Shown here in pieces: positions 24,746 to 33,322 of a DNA stretch of 45,834 bases (the stretch's first letter is position 1; each line of letters opens with the position of its first letter). This DNA is from Hyphomicrobiales bacterium. GTDB lineage: Bacteria > Pseudomonadota > Alphaproteobacteria > Rhizobiales > Beijerinckiaceae. The notes under the pieces are model-generated. The model saw only the letters and a program-made list of their open reading frames with translations, searched no databases and had not been told where the DNA came from. The stretch lies in NCBI GenBank assembly GCA_028290125.1, contig JAQGKM010000185.1:1-45834 (forward strand), written 5' to 3'. Both the position numbers and the translations under genes were made by a program.

Positions 24746-25723
24746 TCAGGGCGCCGGCGGATCGCGGCGGATGCAGGCCTTGGTGATGTCGTCGAACGTC
24801 TTGCGCTGCTCTGTCGAGAGACGGTTCTGCGCAACCGCGCCGCCGATGCCCTTCGCCTGCGCATCCGTCGCGATGCAGCCGCAGGCTCGCGTGCAGAGTC
24901 CTGCCAGACCGCCTGACGTCATGCATTGCTTCTCGCACTCGAGTCGGAAGGTATCGATGCTCGCAGCGAAAGGCGGTTGCACGATTGTCGAGGCGATGAA
25001 GACGAGCGCCAGGAAGATCGGCTGGTGCACAAGATAGAGCAGCAGCGAATGCTGGCCGCCGAGCACGAGCGCACGGCCAGCCACGCCACGCGGGCGCCAT
25101 GCGTCGACCGCGGCGGGCAGGCCGCGCGCGAGCACGGCGCGTCCCGCGAGCACCCCGATCAGCATCACGCCGAACCACGGCAGCAGCGGACGCCAGTCGT
25201 TGGTGAGCGGGATTTTCGATCCGAGCCCGAGCCACAGCAACGCATCGCTGTTGAAGATCGCAGGCGCATCGACGAGCGGCAGCGCGAGGGCGGCGACAGC
25301 GATCACGGCGACGAGCCACGTCGGCGCCCGGAGCAAGGGCAGCGACAGCAGGCCCGCGACGGCGATGAGATGCAGGATGCCGAAGAAAATGTAGGCGTCC
25401 GGGAAGGCGAACCAGGTCGCGACTGTCACGCCCGCCGCGGCGAGCGCGATCTTCCCGATCCGCCGCAGCGCCCGTGGCCAGTCGATCCCGCGCCGCGCCG
25501 CAAGCGTGAGCCCCAGTCCGGCAAGGCCGATGAAGGACACCGCAATGACATGGCCGTAGCCCATGAATCGCGGGTCGGTCACGAGCGTCTGCGGCGCGAG
25601 GCCGAAGGCGGTCAGATCCCAGCCGAGATGGAACGTGAACATCGCGACGAGCGCGACCCCGCGCGCCGCATCGATCGCGGGCCAGCGCGGAGCCTTGGTC
25701 AGCGAGCCGTCAGCCACACTCAT
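24746..25723 (-). CDS. DUF1624/HGSNAT-like membrane acyltransferase with Cys-rich tail
   Basis: This 325-aa protein opens with the DUF1624 signature (RWPAIDAARGVALVAMFTFH, then W-D-L) and has about eight membrane spans (GHVIAVSFIGLAGLGLTLAA, LHLIAVAGLLSLPLL, LLPWFGVMLIGVLAG, LVHQPIFLALVFIAS). Heparan-alpha-glucosaminide acetyltransferase-like proteins transfer acyl groups across membranes. A soluble tail of about 70 residues carries six Cys (ECEKQC, LCTRACGC, KACIR), unusual for the family. It starts three bases after a secreted protein gene and two genes after opgH, so it may decorate periplasmic glucans, as OpgC does in E. coli. That role is inferred from context. Confidence 0.75.
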   Translation of the reverse strand: MSVADGSLTKAPRWPAIDAARGVALVAMFTFHLGWDLTAFGLAPQTLVTDPRFMGYGHVIAVSFIGLAGLGLTLAARRGIDWPRALRRIGKIALAAAGVTVATWFAFPDAYIFFGILHLIAVAGLLSLPLLRAPTWLVAVIAVAALALPLVDAPAIFNSDALLWLGLGSKIPLTNDWRPLLPWFGVMLIGVLAGRAVLARGLPAAVDAWRPRGVAGRALVLGGQHSLLLYLVHQPIFLALVFIASTIVQPPFAASIDTFRLECEKQCMTSGGLAGLCTRACGCIATDAQAKGIGGAVAQNRLSTEQRKTFDDITKACIRRDPPAP

Positions 25724-25726
25724 GCG

Positions 25727-26731
25727 TCAGGGCGCAGGCTTGTCGCTGAAACGGCCGAACACCATGTCGGGCGCGCTCTTGTTGTGCAGCGAGGGAATGA
25801 CGCGGCCGGCCCAGATCTCGGTGATCGCGCCGCCCTTGTAGGCCAGCACGGGAGACTCGCCCCATGCCTCGACGCCCTTCTCGCGCCACGCCACGCGCGC
25901 GACGTCCGAGTTGAATTCCGTCGCATACATCGAGCGCATGCTGGCGAAGGGATAATCCTTCGGCGCATCGGCCGAGATCGCGACGTCGAGGATCATGCGC
26001 TCCTGATCGATCGTGTCGAGCTTGATGGTCGCCGATCCGCCGCGCGCGAAATCGAGCTTGAAGGTCATCTTGTCGGGATCGAAGGTGATCGTCTTGATGT
26101 CGACGATCGGACGCTGCTGCGTCTCCACGGGGCCGACGAGGAACGACGAGCCATAGGCGGTCCAGCGCATGTCGGCGAAGGGCAGCGGGCGCGCGCGCCA
26201 GTAGCCGTCCGGCGGATAGAACACCAGCACCTCTTCGGCGCGCTCGCGATGCTTCATCCAGAGCTGCACCATGTGCAGGCCCTTTTCCTCGCGGTCGCCG
26301 ACGCGCAGCACCGTGTTGGCTGGGCGCCAGAACGACGGGTAGGTGTAGCCCGTCAGCCAAAACTCCGGCGTCTCCCAGAAGGTGACGCGGCGCGCATCGG
26401 ATTTGAACACCGGATCCTGCGACATGTCACAGGAGGTGAAGTCGGGCGCGTAACGGTCGATGTTTATCGTGCCGATATAGGCCGGATGCACGGCCTGGAT
26501 TCGGAACTGGCGCACGAGCGGCGACGAGAAGGTCAGCTCGATATTGTCCTTCTCGGCGCACAGCACCGGCGTCGACTTGTTGGCGATGTTGACCGAGAGT
26601 TCGGTCGGGTCGATCCCCTTGGTGGGCGGCGTAAAGGGCGCCGGCGGCGGGGTCGGCGTGCGCGGCTGCGCGCTGGCGCCTGCGATCCCGAGCGCGAGTG
26701 TGCAGGAGAGGGCGAAGAAAAGGGATCTCAT
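25727..26731 (-). CDS. Secreted hypothetical protein of the opgH operon
   Basis: This 334-aa protein has a Sec signal peptide (MRSLFFALSCTLALGIAGASA, cleavage near A22) and a Pro-rich linker, then a beta-rich domain with conserved-looking aromatic stretches (FWETPEFWLTGYTYPSFW, YPPDGYWRARPLPFADMRW). I do not recognise the family; it is not OpgG/MdoG, which is about 500 aa with different motifs. Its ATG overlaps the opgH stop by four bases (ATGA), and the DUF1624 gene starts three bases after its stop, so it belongs to the operon. It may take a periplasmic role in glucan maturation. The start at 26731 is preferred because upstream in-frame sequence overlaps opgH. Confidence 0.7.
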   Translation of the reverse strand: MRSLFFALSCTLALGIAGASAQPRTPTPPPAPFTPPTKGIDPTELSVNIANKSTPVLCAEKDNIELTFSSPLVRQFRIQAVHPAYIGTINIDRYAPDFTSCDMSQDPVFKSDARRVTFWETPEFWLTGYTYPSFWRPANTVLRVGDREEKGLHMVQLWMKHRERAEEVLVFYPPDGYWRARPLPFADMRWTAYGSSFLVGPVETQQRPIVDIKTITFDPDKMTFKLDFARGGSATIKLDTIDQERMILDVAISADAPKDYPFASMRSMYATEFNSDVARVAWREKGVEAWGESPVLAYKGGAITEIWAGRVIPSLHNKSAPDMVFGRFSDKPAP

Positions 26732-28536
26732 GCGTGTTCCATTGTGTGCGGAGGTGAGGACGGCGCGGAAACATTGTCCAGCATGGCGAGGATCTGGGGC
26801 CGGGTGATGTCTTCGGGAATGGCGCAGAGGCCGCTTCGTTGCAGGAATTTCGTGAACCGCGGTCCGGATGTTTCGACCGCGAACGGAATCGCGAAGAAAT
26901 AGCCCAGCGTCAGGGGCGCCGACCACAGGATGAGCGACGGCGCGAGCCATGCGGCCATGCCGTACAGGTAGACGCCGAAGACAAGCTGCGGCCACAGCCC
27001 CGCAAAAGCGGTCGCGTAAGACAGCTCATGCGCATCGCGCGACTGGCCGCTCCAGATCACCGAGCGCCCGAACAGCAGGCCGATCATGAACAGGCCGGTG
27101 CGCAGCGTCGTCGCGGCGCCGAGCATGAACGAGAAGGCGAGTTCGAACAGCGCGCCGCCGGCGAAGCGCGCCCCGCCGCCATAGCGCGTGAGCCCGTCAC
27201 GCGTCAGCGCGATGTCGAGGAAGCCCGCGAGCTTAGGTGCGAGATACATGCCGAGCCAGACCGCATAGAGGCCAAGCGCCGAGCCCTTGGGGAAGCGCGC
27301 GATGTCCTCGCCGTCGAGCGGCTTCAGCACGGCGAGCGCGATGAGCAGCGTGAAGGCGGGCACGCCGATGAACATCATGATCGCCCACAGCAGCTGGAAG
27401 CGGCTCATGGGCCGAAGGTCCTTCAGGCCAAGCAGCGCCCAGTACTGCATGTTGCCCTGGCACCAGCGCAGATCGCGGCGCGTGAATTCGAGCAGCGTCG
27501 GCGGATTGTCCTCGTAGCTGCCGCTCTCTTCGGGCAGCACGCGGCATTCGTATCCGGCGCGGCGCATCAGCACCGCCTCGACCTGGTCGTGCGACAGGAT
27601 CTGTCCGCCGAGCGGCGGCTTGCCGGGCAGCACGGGCAGATCGCAATGATCGCGGAACGGCGCGATGCGCACGAGCGCATTGTGTCCCCAGAACGGGCCG
27701 CAATCGCCCGCCCACCAGGCGCTGCCCATCGTGTAGGGCCGCATGCCGTGACGCATGCCGAACTGGAACACGCGGGCGAAGCCCGACGTCGCGGGCGCGC
27801 CGACGACGAGGCTCTGCAGGATGCCGAGCTTCGGCCACGCCTGACCCATGCGCACCATCCGCAGAATGGTCTCGCCCGACATCAGGCTGTCGGCGTCGAG
27901 CGGCAGCATGAAGGTGAAGTCGGCGCCCCAGCGTTCGCAGAATTCGCGGACGTTGCCGGCCTTGTAGCCTTCATTGTTCGTGCGGCGTCGGTAATGCAGA
28001 CGCACGGCGGCATGCGGATGGCGGCCGCGCAGCGACTCGACGCCTTGCTCCTCCACGATCGCGACCGTCGCGTCATCGGTGTCGCTCAGGATGAAATAGG
28101 AAAAGCTCGCCTCGTCGTCGGACCTGGCCAGCGACAGCATCATGGTTTCGAGCCGTGCGAGCGCGCGCGCCGGATCTTCATTGCGCACCGTCATGATGAT
28201 CGCGGTGCGCTCCGTGATTGGCGCGCCGGACTCGCCCGCGATGGCGTAGGGCATGACGCTTTCGCGCGCGTCGCGGCGGCCATGCAGCAGCCAGAGGCCA
28301 AGCAGTGCATTCCAGACGCCGAGCACGCTCCACGGCGCCGCGACCGCGAAGCAGACGAACATGGCGACGTCGAGAAAGCTCCAGCCCTGATCGCCGAGGA
28401 TCGACGCGAGCCAGGCGAGCAGGCCGAGATAGGTTGCGATGTTGAGCGCTGCAGCCGCAAGGCGCCGCCTCGTCAGCACGGCGGCGTCTTGCACGCCGGC
28501 GGGCGTCAGGGTCTTGCGTGTCGAAGCAAGCGACAT
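26728..28536 (-). CDS. opgH: OpgH glucans biosynthesis glucosyltransferase
   Basis: This 602-aa inner-membrane GT2 enzyme polymerises the beta-1,2-glucan backbone of osmoregulated periplasmic glucans from UDP-glucose. Motifs are TAIIMTVRNEDPARALARLE, SDTDD, LPLDADSLMSG, HDQVEAVLMRRAGYE and the Q/R-x-x-RW box (RRDLRWCQGNMQYW). N-terminal spans are at about 30-85 and C-terminal spans at about 370-570. It is shorter than E. coli OpgH (about 850 aa), as usual in alphaproteobacteria. No opgG lies upstream, unlike the opgGH operon of enterobacteria. Two downstream genes are coupled to it. Confidence 0.93.
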   Translation of the reverse strand: MSLASTRKTLTPAGVQDAAVLTRRRLAAAALNIATYLGLLAWLASILGDQGWSFLDVAMFVCFAVAAPWSVLGVWNALLGLWLLHGRRDARESVMPYAIAGESGAPITERTAIIMTVRNEDPARALARLETMMLSLARSDDEASFSYFILSDTDDATVAIVEEQGVESLRGRHPHAAVRLHYRRRTNNEGYKAGNVREFCERWGADFTFMLPLDADSLMSGETILRMVRMGQAWPKLGILQSLVVGAPATSGFARVFQFGMRHGMRPYTMGSAWWAGDCGPFWGHNALVRIAPFRDHCDLPVLPGKPPLGGQILSHDQVEAVLMRRAGYECRVLPEESGSYEDNPPTLLEFTRRDLRWCQGNMQYWALLGLKDLRPMSRFQLLWAIMMFIGVPAFTLLIALAVLKPLDGEDIARFPKGSALGLYAVWLGMYLAPKLAGFLDIALTRDGLTRYGGGARFAGGALFELAFSFMLGAATTLRTGLFMIGLLFGRSVIWSGQSRDAHELSYATAFAGLWPQLVFGVYLYGMAAWLAPSLILWSAPLTLGYFFAIPFAVETSGPRFTKFLQRSGLCAIPEDITRPQILAMLDNVSAPSSPPHTMEHA

Positions 28537-28622
28537 CGAGCCTTCTCATGAAGTGATCAGGACAGCCGAACCTGCCGCCAAAATCTGTTGCTAAGCCGGG
28601 CGGGACATTAGAGGGTGTGCGC

Positions 28623-29627
28623 ATGGCGGTCGAGACGAAAAACACACATCCAAATGTGCGCCCGGGCAACCGGGCGCTCTGGTACACGGGCAAGGCGCGG
28701 GCCGAGCTGCGGCCTGTGCACGTGCCTGAACCCGGGCCCGGCGAAGCGCTGGTTCTCACCCTGTGGTCGGGCATTTCGCGCGGCACCGAACGGCTCGTCT
28801 ACGACGGCCGCGTGCCGCTGTCGGAATTCGACCGCATGAAGGCGCCGTTTCAGGAAGGCGAGTTTCCCTACCCGGTGAAATACGGCTATTGCGCCGTCGG
28901 CATTGTCGAGCAAGGCCCGAAGGACTGGCTCGGCGTGCCGGTCTTCGCGCTGCACCCACACCAGACGCGCTTCGTCGCGCCAGTCGACAGGTTGGTCGCC
29001 ATCCCGGATGGTTTGCCGCTGCGCCGCGCCGCGCTCGCCGCCAACATGGAGACCGCGCTCAACGCGCTGTGGGATTCCGGCGCGGGACCGGGTGACAGGA
29101 TTGTGATCGTCGGCGCCGGGCTGATCGGCCTGCTGGTCGCCTTCCTGGCCGTGCGCCTGCCAGGCGCCGATGTCGTGGTGGTCGATGTCGAGACCGCACG
29201 TGCGCCGCTCGTCACGGCGCTTGGCGCGGAGTTTCGCACGCCCGGCGCGGTCGCGGGCGATGCCGACGTCGTCTTCCACGCGAGCGCGCAGGAAGACGGT
29301 CTCGTCACGGCGCTCGGCGCAGCGGGCTCGGAGGCGACGATCGTCGAATTGAGCTGGTATGGCGACAAGTTCGTGTCCGTGCCGCTCGGCGGCGCCTTCC
29401 ACAGCAAGCGCCTGCGGCTGATCTCGTCGCAGGTCGGGCAGGTGGCGCCGACGCGCCGCCCGCGCTGGAACTATGCGCGACGCCTGCGCAAGGCGCTCGA
29501 TCTTCTGCAGGACGATGTGATCGACAAGCTCATCACCGGCGAGGTCACGTTCGACATGCTGCCCTTCGCGCTGTTCGACATCTTCAATCCCGACGCGCCC
29601 GCGCTGGCGACTGTCGTGCGTTACTGA
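28623..29627 (+). CDS. MDR-superfamily dehydrogenase, BchC-like subgroup
   Basis: This 334-aa medium-chain dehydrogenase/reductase has an N-terminal catalytic domain with the BchC-type motif LWSGISRGTERLVYDGRVP and a Rossmann domain with GAGLIGLLVAFL. Zinc ligands are not obvious. The subgroup includes bacteriochlorophyllide dehydrogenase and uncharacterised relatives; no photosynthesis genes are nearby, so it is not BchC by context. The ATG at 28623 is preferred over a GTG at 28617 because AGAGGG is correctly spaced for the former. It leads a four-gene plus-strand operon (PTPS-fold protein, GT4, methyltransferase). Confidence 0.8.
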   Translation: MAVETKNTHPNVRPGNRALWYTGKARAELRPVHVPEPGPGEALVLTLWSGISRGTERLVYDGRVPLSEFDRMKAPFQEGEFPYPVKYGYCAVGIVEQGPKDWLGVPVFALHPHQTRFVAPVDRLVAIPDGLPLRRAALAANMETALNALWDSGAGPGDRIVIVGAGLIGLLVAFLAVRLPGADVVVVDVETARAPLVTALGAEFRTPGAVAGDADVVFHASAQEDGLVTALGAAGSEATIVELSWYGDKFVSVPLGGAFHSKRLRLISSQVGQVAPTRRPRWNYARRLRKALDLLQDDVIDKLITGEVTFDMLPFALFDIFNPDAPALATVVRY

Positions 29628-29642
29628 GAAAGGTTCTGACTG

Positions 29643-30044
29643 ATGTATGCACTCGAGGTGCGCGAGCACATCATGATCGCCCACTCGTTCAAGGGCGAGT
29701 TCTTCGGACCCGCGCAGAACATGCATGGCGCGACCTTCGTGGTCGATGTCGCGTTCTTCCGCGAGACGCTGACCGAGAATGAAGTCGTCGTCGACATCGG
29801 CCGCGCGCATGATGCGCTGAAAGCGACGCTCGGGCCGATCAACTACCAGAACCTCGACGCGCTGCCACTGTTCACGGGACGCCAGACGACGACGGAATTC
29901 CTGTCGAAATACATCTTCGACGCCATGGCGGGCGCGGCGCGCAAGGGCGAGCTCGGACCGGGCGGCGAGGGCATTGCGAAGATCCGCGTTACTCTGCATG
30001 AATCGCATGTCGCGCGCGCCTGGTACGAAGGCGCGGTCGCCTGA
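29643..30044 (+). CDS. PTPS/QueD-fold protein lacking catalytic residues
   Basis: This 133-aa protein aligns by eye with 6-pyruvoyl-/6-carboxy-tetrahydropterin synthases: HSFKGEFFGPAQNMHGATF at the zinc site, then VVDIGR, TTEFLSKYIFD and TLHESHVARAWYEG. However, key residues are changed: HGH is HGA (A30), the catalytic Cys position four residues before H28 is Ala, and the usual LDH segment is INY. It therefore probably binds a pterin or related ring, or does a different reaction, rather than acting as a normal QueD. It lies 15 bases after the dehydrogenase and five before the GT4 gene. Confidence 0.75.
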   Translation: MYALEVREHIMIAHSFKGEFFGPAQNMHGATFVVDVAFFRETLTENEVVVDIGRAHDALKATLGPINYQNLDALPLFTGRQTTTEFLSKYIFDAMAGAARKGELGPGGEGIAKIRVTLHESHVARAWYEGAVA

Positions 30045-30049
30045 CAGGC

Positions 30050-31099
30050 ATGAAAACCGTCTTCGCCATTCCGGGCGATCTCGCGGCTTTGACCGGCGGC
30101 TATGCCTACGATCGCGAGATCATGGCGCGGGCGTCGGACGTCGGCATGACGCATCTTGCTCTCCCGCAGGGTTTTCCGGCGCCCACGCCCGATGATTTGC
30201 GCGAGACGCAGCGTCTGTTTCGCACGCTCGCGCCCGGCGACCTGCTGCTGATTGACGGCCTCGCCTTCGGCGCCTTCACGCCCGAGCTGCTGCGCGCTCT
30301 GCCGCGCCGCACCATCGCCCTCGTGCATCATCCGCTGGCGTTGGAGACGGGGCTTGCGGCGGAGGACGCGCATCGACTGGCCGCAAGCGAGCGCCACGCG
30401 CTGTCGCACGCCGCCCACGTCATCGTCACGAGTGCGACGACGCGCGACCTGCTTGTCGCAGACTATGGCGTCGAGCTGGCGCGCATCACGGTCGCGGTTC
30501 CGGGCGTGGAGCGCATGCCGCGTGCGCGCGGTTCCCGCGCTGCGCCGCAGCTTCTCGCAGTGGGCTCGGTGACGCCGCGCAAAGGCCACGACGTGCTCGT
30601 CGCGGCACTTGCCGAGCAAGCCGACCTCGACTGGCGGCTCACCATCGCGGGCTCGCTTGCGCGCGCGCCGGACCATGCGCAGGCGGTCGCCAGCCAGATC
30701 GACGCCGCAGGGCTTTCCGCGCGCATTGCGCTGGCGGGCGAAGTCAGCGAGGCCGAACGCGATGCGCTCTATGACGCCGCCGACATCTTCGTCATGCCCT
30801 CGCTCTACGAAGGCTACGGCATGGTGCTGGGCGAAGCCATGGCACGCGGGCTGCCCATCGTCACCACAACCGGTGGCGCGGCGGCGCAGACGGTTCCGGA
30901 CGCCGCCGCCCTGAAAGTCGCGCCCGGCAATCCTGCCGCGCTTGCGCAGGCGTTGGCGCGGCTCATCGGGGACGCACCGCTGCGCGCGCGATTGGCGGAG
31001 GCGAGCCATTCGGCTGGACAGGCGCTGCCGTCATGGGATGATACGGCGCGCATCGTCGCTGGCGTTCTCGCCCGCGTGGCAGAAGGAACAGGCGCATGA
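30050..31099 (+). CDS. GT4 family glycosyltransferase
   Basis: This 349-aa retaining glycosyltransferase has the GT-B fold. The C-terminal domain has the classical GT4 elements: LLAVGSVTPRKGHDVLVAAL (nucleotide-sugar fold), FVMPSLYEGYGMVLGEAMA with the E-x7-E pair, and GLPIVTTTGGA. No signal or membrane segment, so it is cytoplasmic. The last four bases overlap the methyltransferase start (ATGA). Donor and acceptor cannot be read; context with a PTPS-fold protein and methyltransferase suggests small-molecule tailoring. Confidence 0.9.
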   Translation: MKTVFAIPGDLAALTGGYAYDREIMARASDVGMTHLALPQGFPAPTPDDLRETQRLFRTLAPGDLLLIDGLAFGAFTPELLRALPRRTIALVHHPLALETGLAAEDAHRLAASERHALSHAAHVIVTSATTRDLLVADYGVELARITVAVPGVERMPRARGSRAAPQLLAVGSVTPRKGHDVLVAALAEQADLDWRLTIAGSLARAPDHAQAVASQIDAAGLSARIALAGEVSEAERDALYDAADIFVMPSLYEGYGMVLGEAMARGLPIVTTTGGAAAQTVPDAAALKVAPGNPAALAQALARLIGDAPLRARLAEASHSAGQALPSWDDTARIVAGVLARVAEGTGA

Positions 31100-31935
31100 C
31101 CGGCTTTTCACCCGACTGGCTCGCGCTGCGCGAACCCGCCGATCACGCGGCGCGATCGGGCGATGTCGCCCGCGATGTCTTCACGCATTTTGCCGGCAAG
31201 GACTCCATGACGGTCGCGGATCTCGGCTGCGGCACGGGCTCCAACCTGCGCGCCATGGCGGAGCATCTGCCGGCGCGACAGACGTGGCGGCTGGTCGACT
31301 GGGACCGCCATCTGCTCGACGCCGCGCGCGGGCGTCTCGTCGGCTGGGCGGACCGCGCCGAGACGCTGGGCGTCGACATGCGCCTGCTGAAGGGCGATCA
31401 CGACATCACGCTGCGGCTCGAGCAGGCCGACCTTGCGCAAGATTTCGAACGCGTGCTGGAGCGCGACGCCGACCTCATCACCGCGACGGCGTTCTTCGAT
31501 CTGGTCTCGGCCAACTGGATCGACGATTTCGTCGCCGTTCTCGCGCGTCGGAGGCTGCCGCTTTACGCCATCCTGACCTACGACGGCCACGAGCAATGGG
31601 CGCCGCCGCATGGCCGCGACGCGCCGATGCTGGCGGCCTTTCACGCCCACCAGCAGCGCGACAAGGGTTTTGGGCCCGCCGCCGGTCCCTTCGCGGCCGC
31701 GCATCTGGCGCGCGCTCTTGAAGAGCAGGGCTATCGCGTCGCGAGCGCGTCCAGTCCGTGGCGGCTGGACGAGGCGCAGCGCGGGCTGATGGGCGAGCTT
31801 GCGCGCGGAGCGGCGAACGCCGTTGCGGAGACCGGGCTCGTCGGTGAAAGCGACATCGCCTCATGGCGCGCGGCGCGCGAAAGCGCCGAGGCCTGCGTCA
31901 TCGGCCACGTCGATCTGTTTGCGACGCCCGCCTGA
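31096..31935 (+). CDS. Class I SAM-dependent methyltransferase
   Basis: This 279-aa enzyme has motif I VADLGCGTGSNLRAM and an acidic strand-2 residue in WRLVDWDRHLL. The rest (FDLVSANWIDDFV; LPLYAILTYDGHEQW) fits a class I methyltransferase core. It is translationally coupled to the GT4 gene by a four-base overlap, and its stop abuts the cytochrome b561 stop on the other strand (31935/31936). Substrate unknown. Confidence 0.88.
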   Translation: MTGFSPDWLALREPADHAARSGDVARDVFTHFAGKDSMTVADLGCGTGSNLRAMAEHLPARQTWRLVDWDRHLLDAARGRLVGWADRAETLGVDMRLLKGDHDITLRLEQADLAQDFERVLERDADLITATAFFDLVSANWIDDFVAVLARRRLPLYAILTYDGHEQWAPPHGRDAPMLAAFHAHQQRDKGFGPAAGPFAAAHLARALEEQGYRVASASSPWRLDEAQRGLMGELARGAANAVAETGLVGESDIASWRAARESAEACVIGHVDLFATPA

Positions 31936-32496
31936 TCAGCTCCGGCCGCGCGGCCACATCCGGGCGAGCACGCCGTCATGCTTGACGAAGCGATGCATCA
32001 ACGCGCCGCCGATGTGGGCGACCAGCAGCGCGACGATCAGCAGCGCCGAGATTTCATGCGCCTTGAACAGCAGCTTCGACAGGGCTTCGTTTTCCGGCGC
32101 GAGCGGCGGCAGCGTGAAAAGCCAGAAGATCGAAACGGCGACCGGGTAGGCCGAGGTCGCGGCCCAGCCCAGCAGCGGCGTGGCGATGAGCAGCACGTAA
32201 AGCGCATGATGCGCGAAGGTGGAGGCGCGCAATTCGAATGGCGTCAATCCCGCGTAGGCCGCCGGAACGCCGTAAATCCTGCGCACGAGGAGCCGCGCAA
32301 GCGCGAGGCAGAGCACCACGAAGCCAAAGGAGCGGTGCAGGTCGTAACCCAGATCCTGCACGCGGCCTTCGGGCAGATCGTCGAGCAGGAACCCCACCGG
32401 TATCTGGCCGAAGATGATGATCGCCGTGATCCAGTGCAGCCATTTCGAGGCGGCTGAATAATCGAGCCGCCCGTTCGCCGTCGTCGCCACGCTCAT
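31936..32496 (-). CDS. Cytochrome b561 (YodB/CybB-like)
   Basis: This 186-aa di-haem membrane cytochrome has four spans with the haem-ligand His residues expected: KWLHW in span 1, DLHRSFGF in span 2, AHHALYVLL in span 3 and KAHEISALL in span 4. Such proteins oxidise quinol or reduce superoxide-related acceptors at the inner membrane. I start it at 32496, where the ATG follows the RibD-like stop by one base after a G-rich stretch, rather than at 32514, which overlaps that gene without a ribosome site. Confidence 0.88.
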   Translation of the reverse strand: MSVATTANGRLDYSAASKWLHWITAIIIFGQIPVGFLLDDLPEGRVQDLGYDLHRSFGFVVLCLALARLLVRRIYGVPAAYAGLTPFELRASTFAHHALYVLLIATPLLGWAATSAYPVAVSIFWLFTLPPLAPENEALSKLLFKAHEISALLIVALLVAHIGGALMHRFVKHDGVLARMWPRGRS

Positions 32497-32497
32497 G

Positions 32498-33217
32498 TCA
32501 GCCCCCGTCGCCATTTCGCAGGTCGCAATCGATCAGAAATTCGCGCTCGCCCAGCGCATGCAGCGTCGTGTGCGGCCGCAGCGCGCCCGACAGGTCGTCG
32601 ATCGGCGCGAGGTCGAGTCCGTTGCGGCCCGATCCGATGATGATCGGCGCGAACAGAAGGTGAAGCCGGTCGACGCAGCCCGCATCGATAAAGGACGAGA
32701 TGGTGCGCGCGCCGCCTTCGATGAGAATCTTTTTCATGCCGCGCCGAAAGAGGGCGTCGACGATGGCGCGCGGCGCGATGGCGCCCTGGTCGGCCTCCAG
32801 CCGGATGTGCTGAAGGCCCGGCGGCAGCGACGCGACCGAACAGGCGGTGACGACGAAGCAACTCGCGCCATTGTGTTCGAGCCATTTCGCAGGACTCTTC
32901 AGCCGTCCCGTCGGGTCGATGACGACGCGCGCGGGACTGCGGCCGGGCACGCGACGCACTGTCAATTGCGGGTCGTCGGCCACCACCGTGCCGGCGCCCA
33001 CCACCACCGCGTCGACTTCGGCGCGAATGCGATGCAGATGGTCGAGCGCCGGCGCGCCATTGATATATTTGCTCATGCCGGTGATCGTCGCGATGCGCCC
33101 GTCGAGCGACTGTCCGAGTTGCGCGACCACGAACGGTCGCGCAGGATCGGCGCGCCGGAAGGGCGCGAACGGATCCTGCATCGACTCGTCTGGCATCAGG
33201 TCGGCGGCGGGTCTCAT
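32498..33217 (-). CDS. RibD C-terminal (reductase) family protein
   Basis: This 239-aa stand-alone reductase is of the dihydrofolate reductase-like RibD_C family. Motifs: AQLGQSLDGRIAT at the start of the fold, AVVVGAGTVVADDPQLTVR, and KILIEGGARTISSFI. No deaminase domain is present, so it is not the bifunctional RibD of riboflavin synthesis, although it may reduce a related ribosylamino-pyrimidine. AGGAG precedes the ATG at 33217. It is followed by the b561 gene on the same strand and is divergent from ribA across about 105 bases. Confidence 0.85.
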   Translation of the reverse strand: MRPAADLMPDESMQDPFAPFRRADPARPFVVAQLGQSLDGRIATITGMSKYINGAPALDHLHRIRAEVDAVVVGAGTVVADDPQLTVRRVPGRSPARVVIDPTGRLKSPAKWLEHNGASCFVVTACSVASLPPGLQHIRLEADQGAIAPRAIVDALFRRGMKKILIEGGARTISSFIDAGCVDRLHLLFAPIIIGSGRNGLDLAPIDDLSGALRPHTTLHALGEREFLIDCDLRNGDGG

Positions 33218-33322
33218 GGACGCTCCTAGTTTCCGCCCCAGATATAGGTTATGAGCGGGGCAGGGGAGGGATTGGGAAGGCGATGTCCTGCTCGGATCGC
33301 TTTCCCGACGTGTGAGGGTCGC

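Noticed and set aside
24926-28551. Long plus-strand open frames opposite the opgH operon.
   Set aside because: His/Arg/Glu-rich shadows, without ribosome sites or recognisable domains, opposite well-supported genes.
28623-29627. Assigning the MDR dehydrogenase as BchC and inferring photosynthesis.
   Set aside because: No bch, crt or puf genes in the window; the subgroup contains many non-photosynthetic members.
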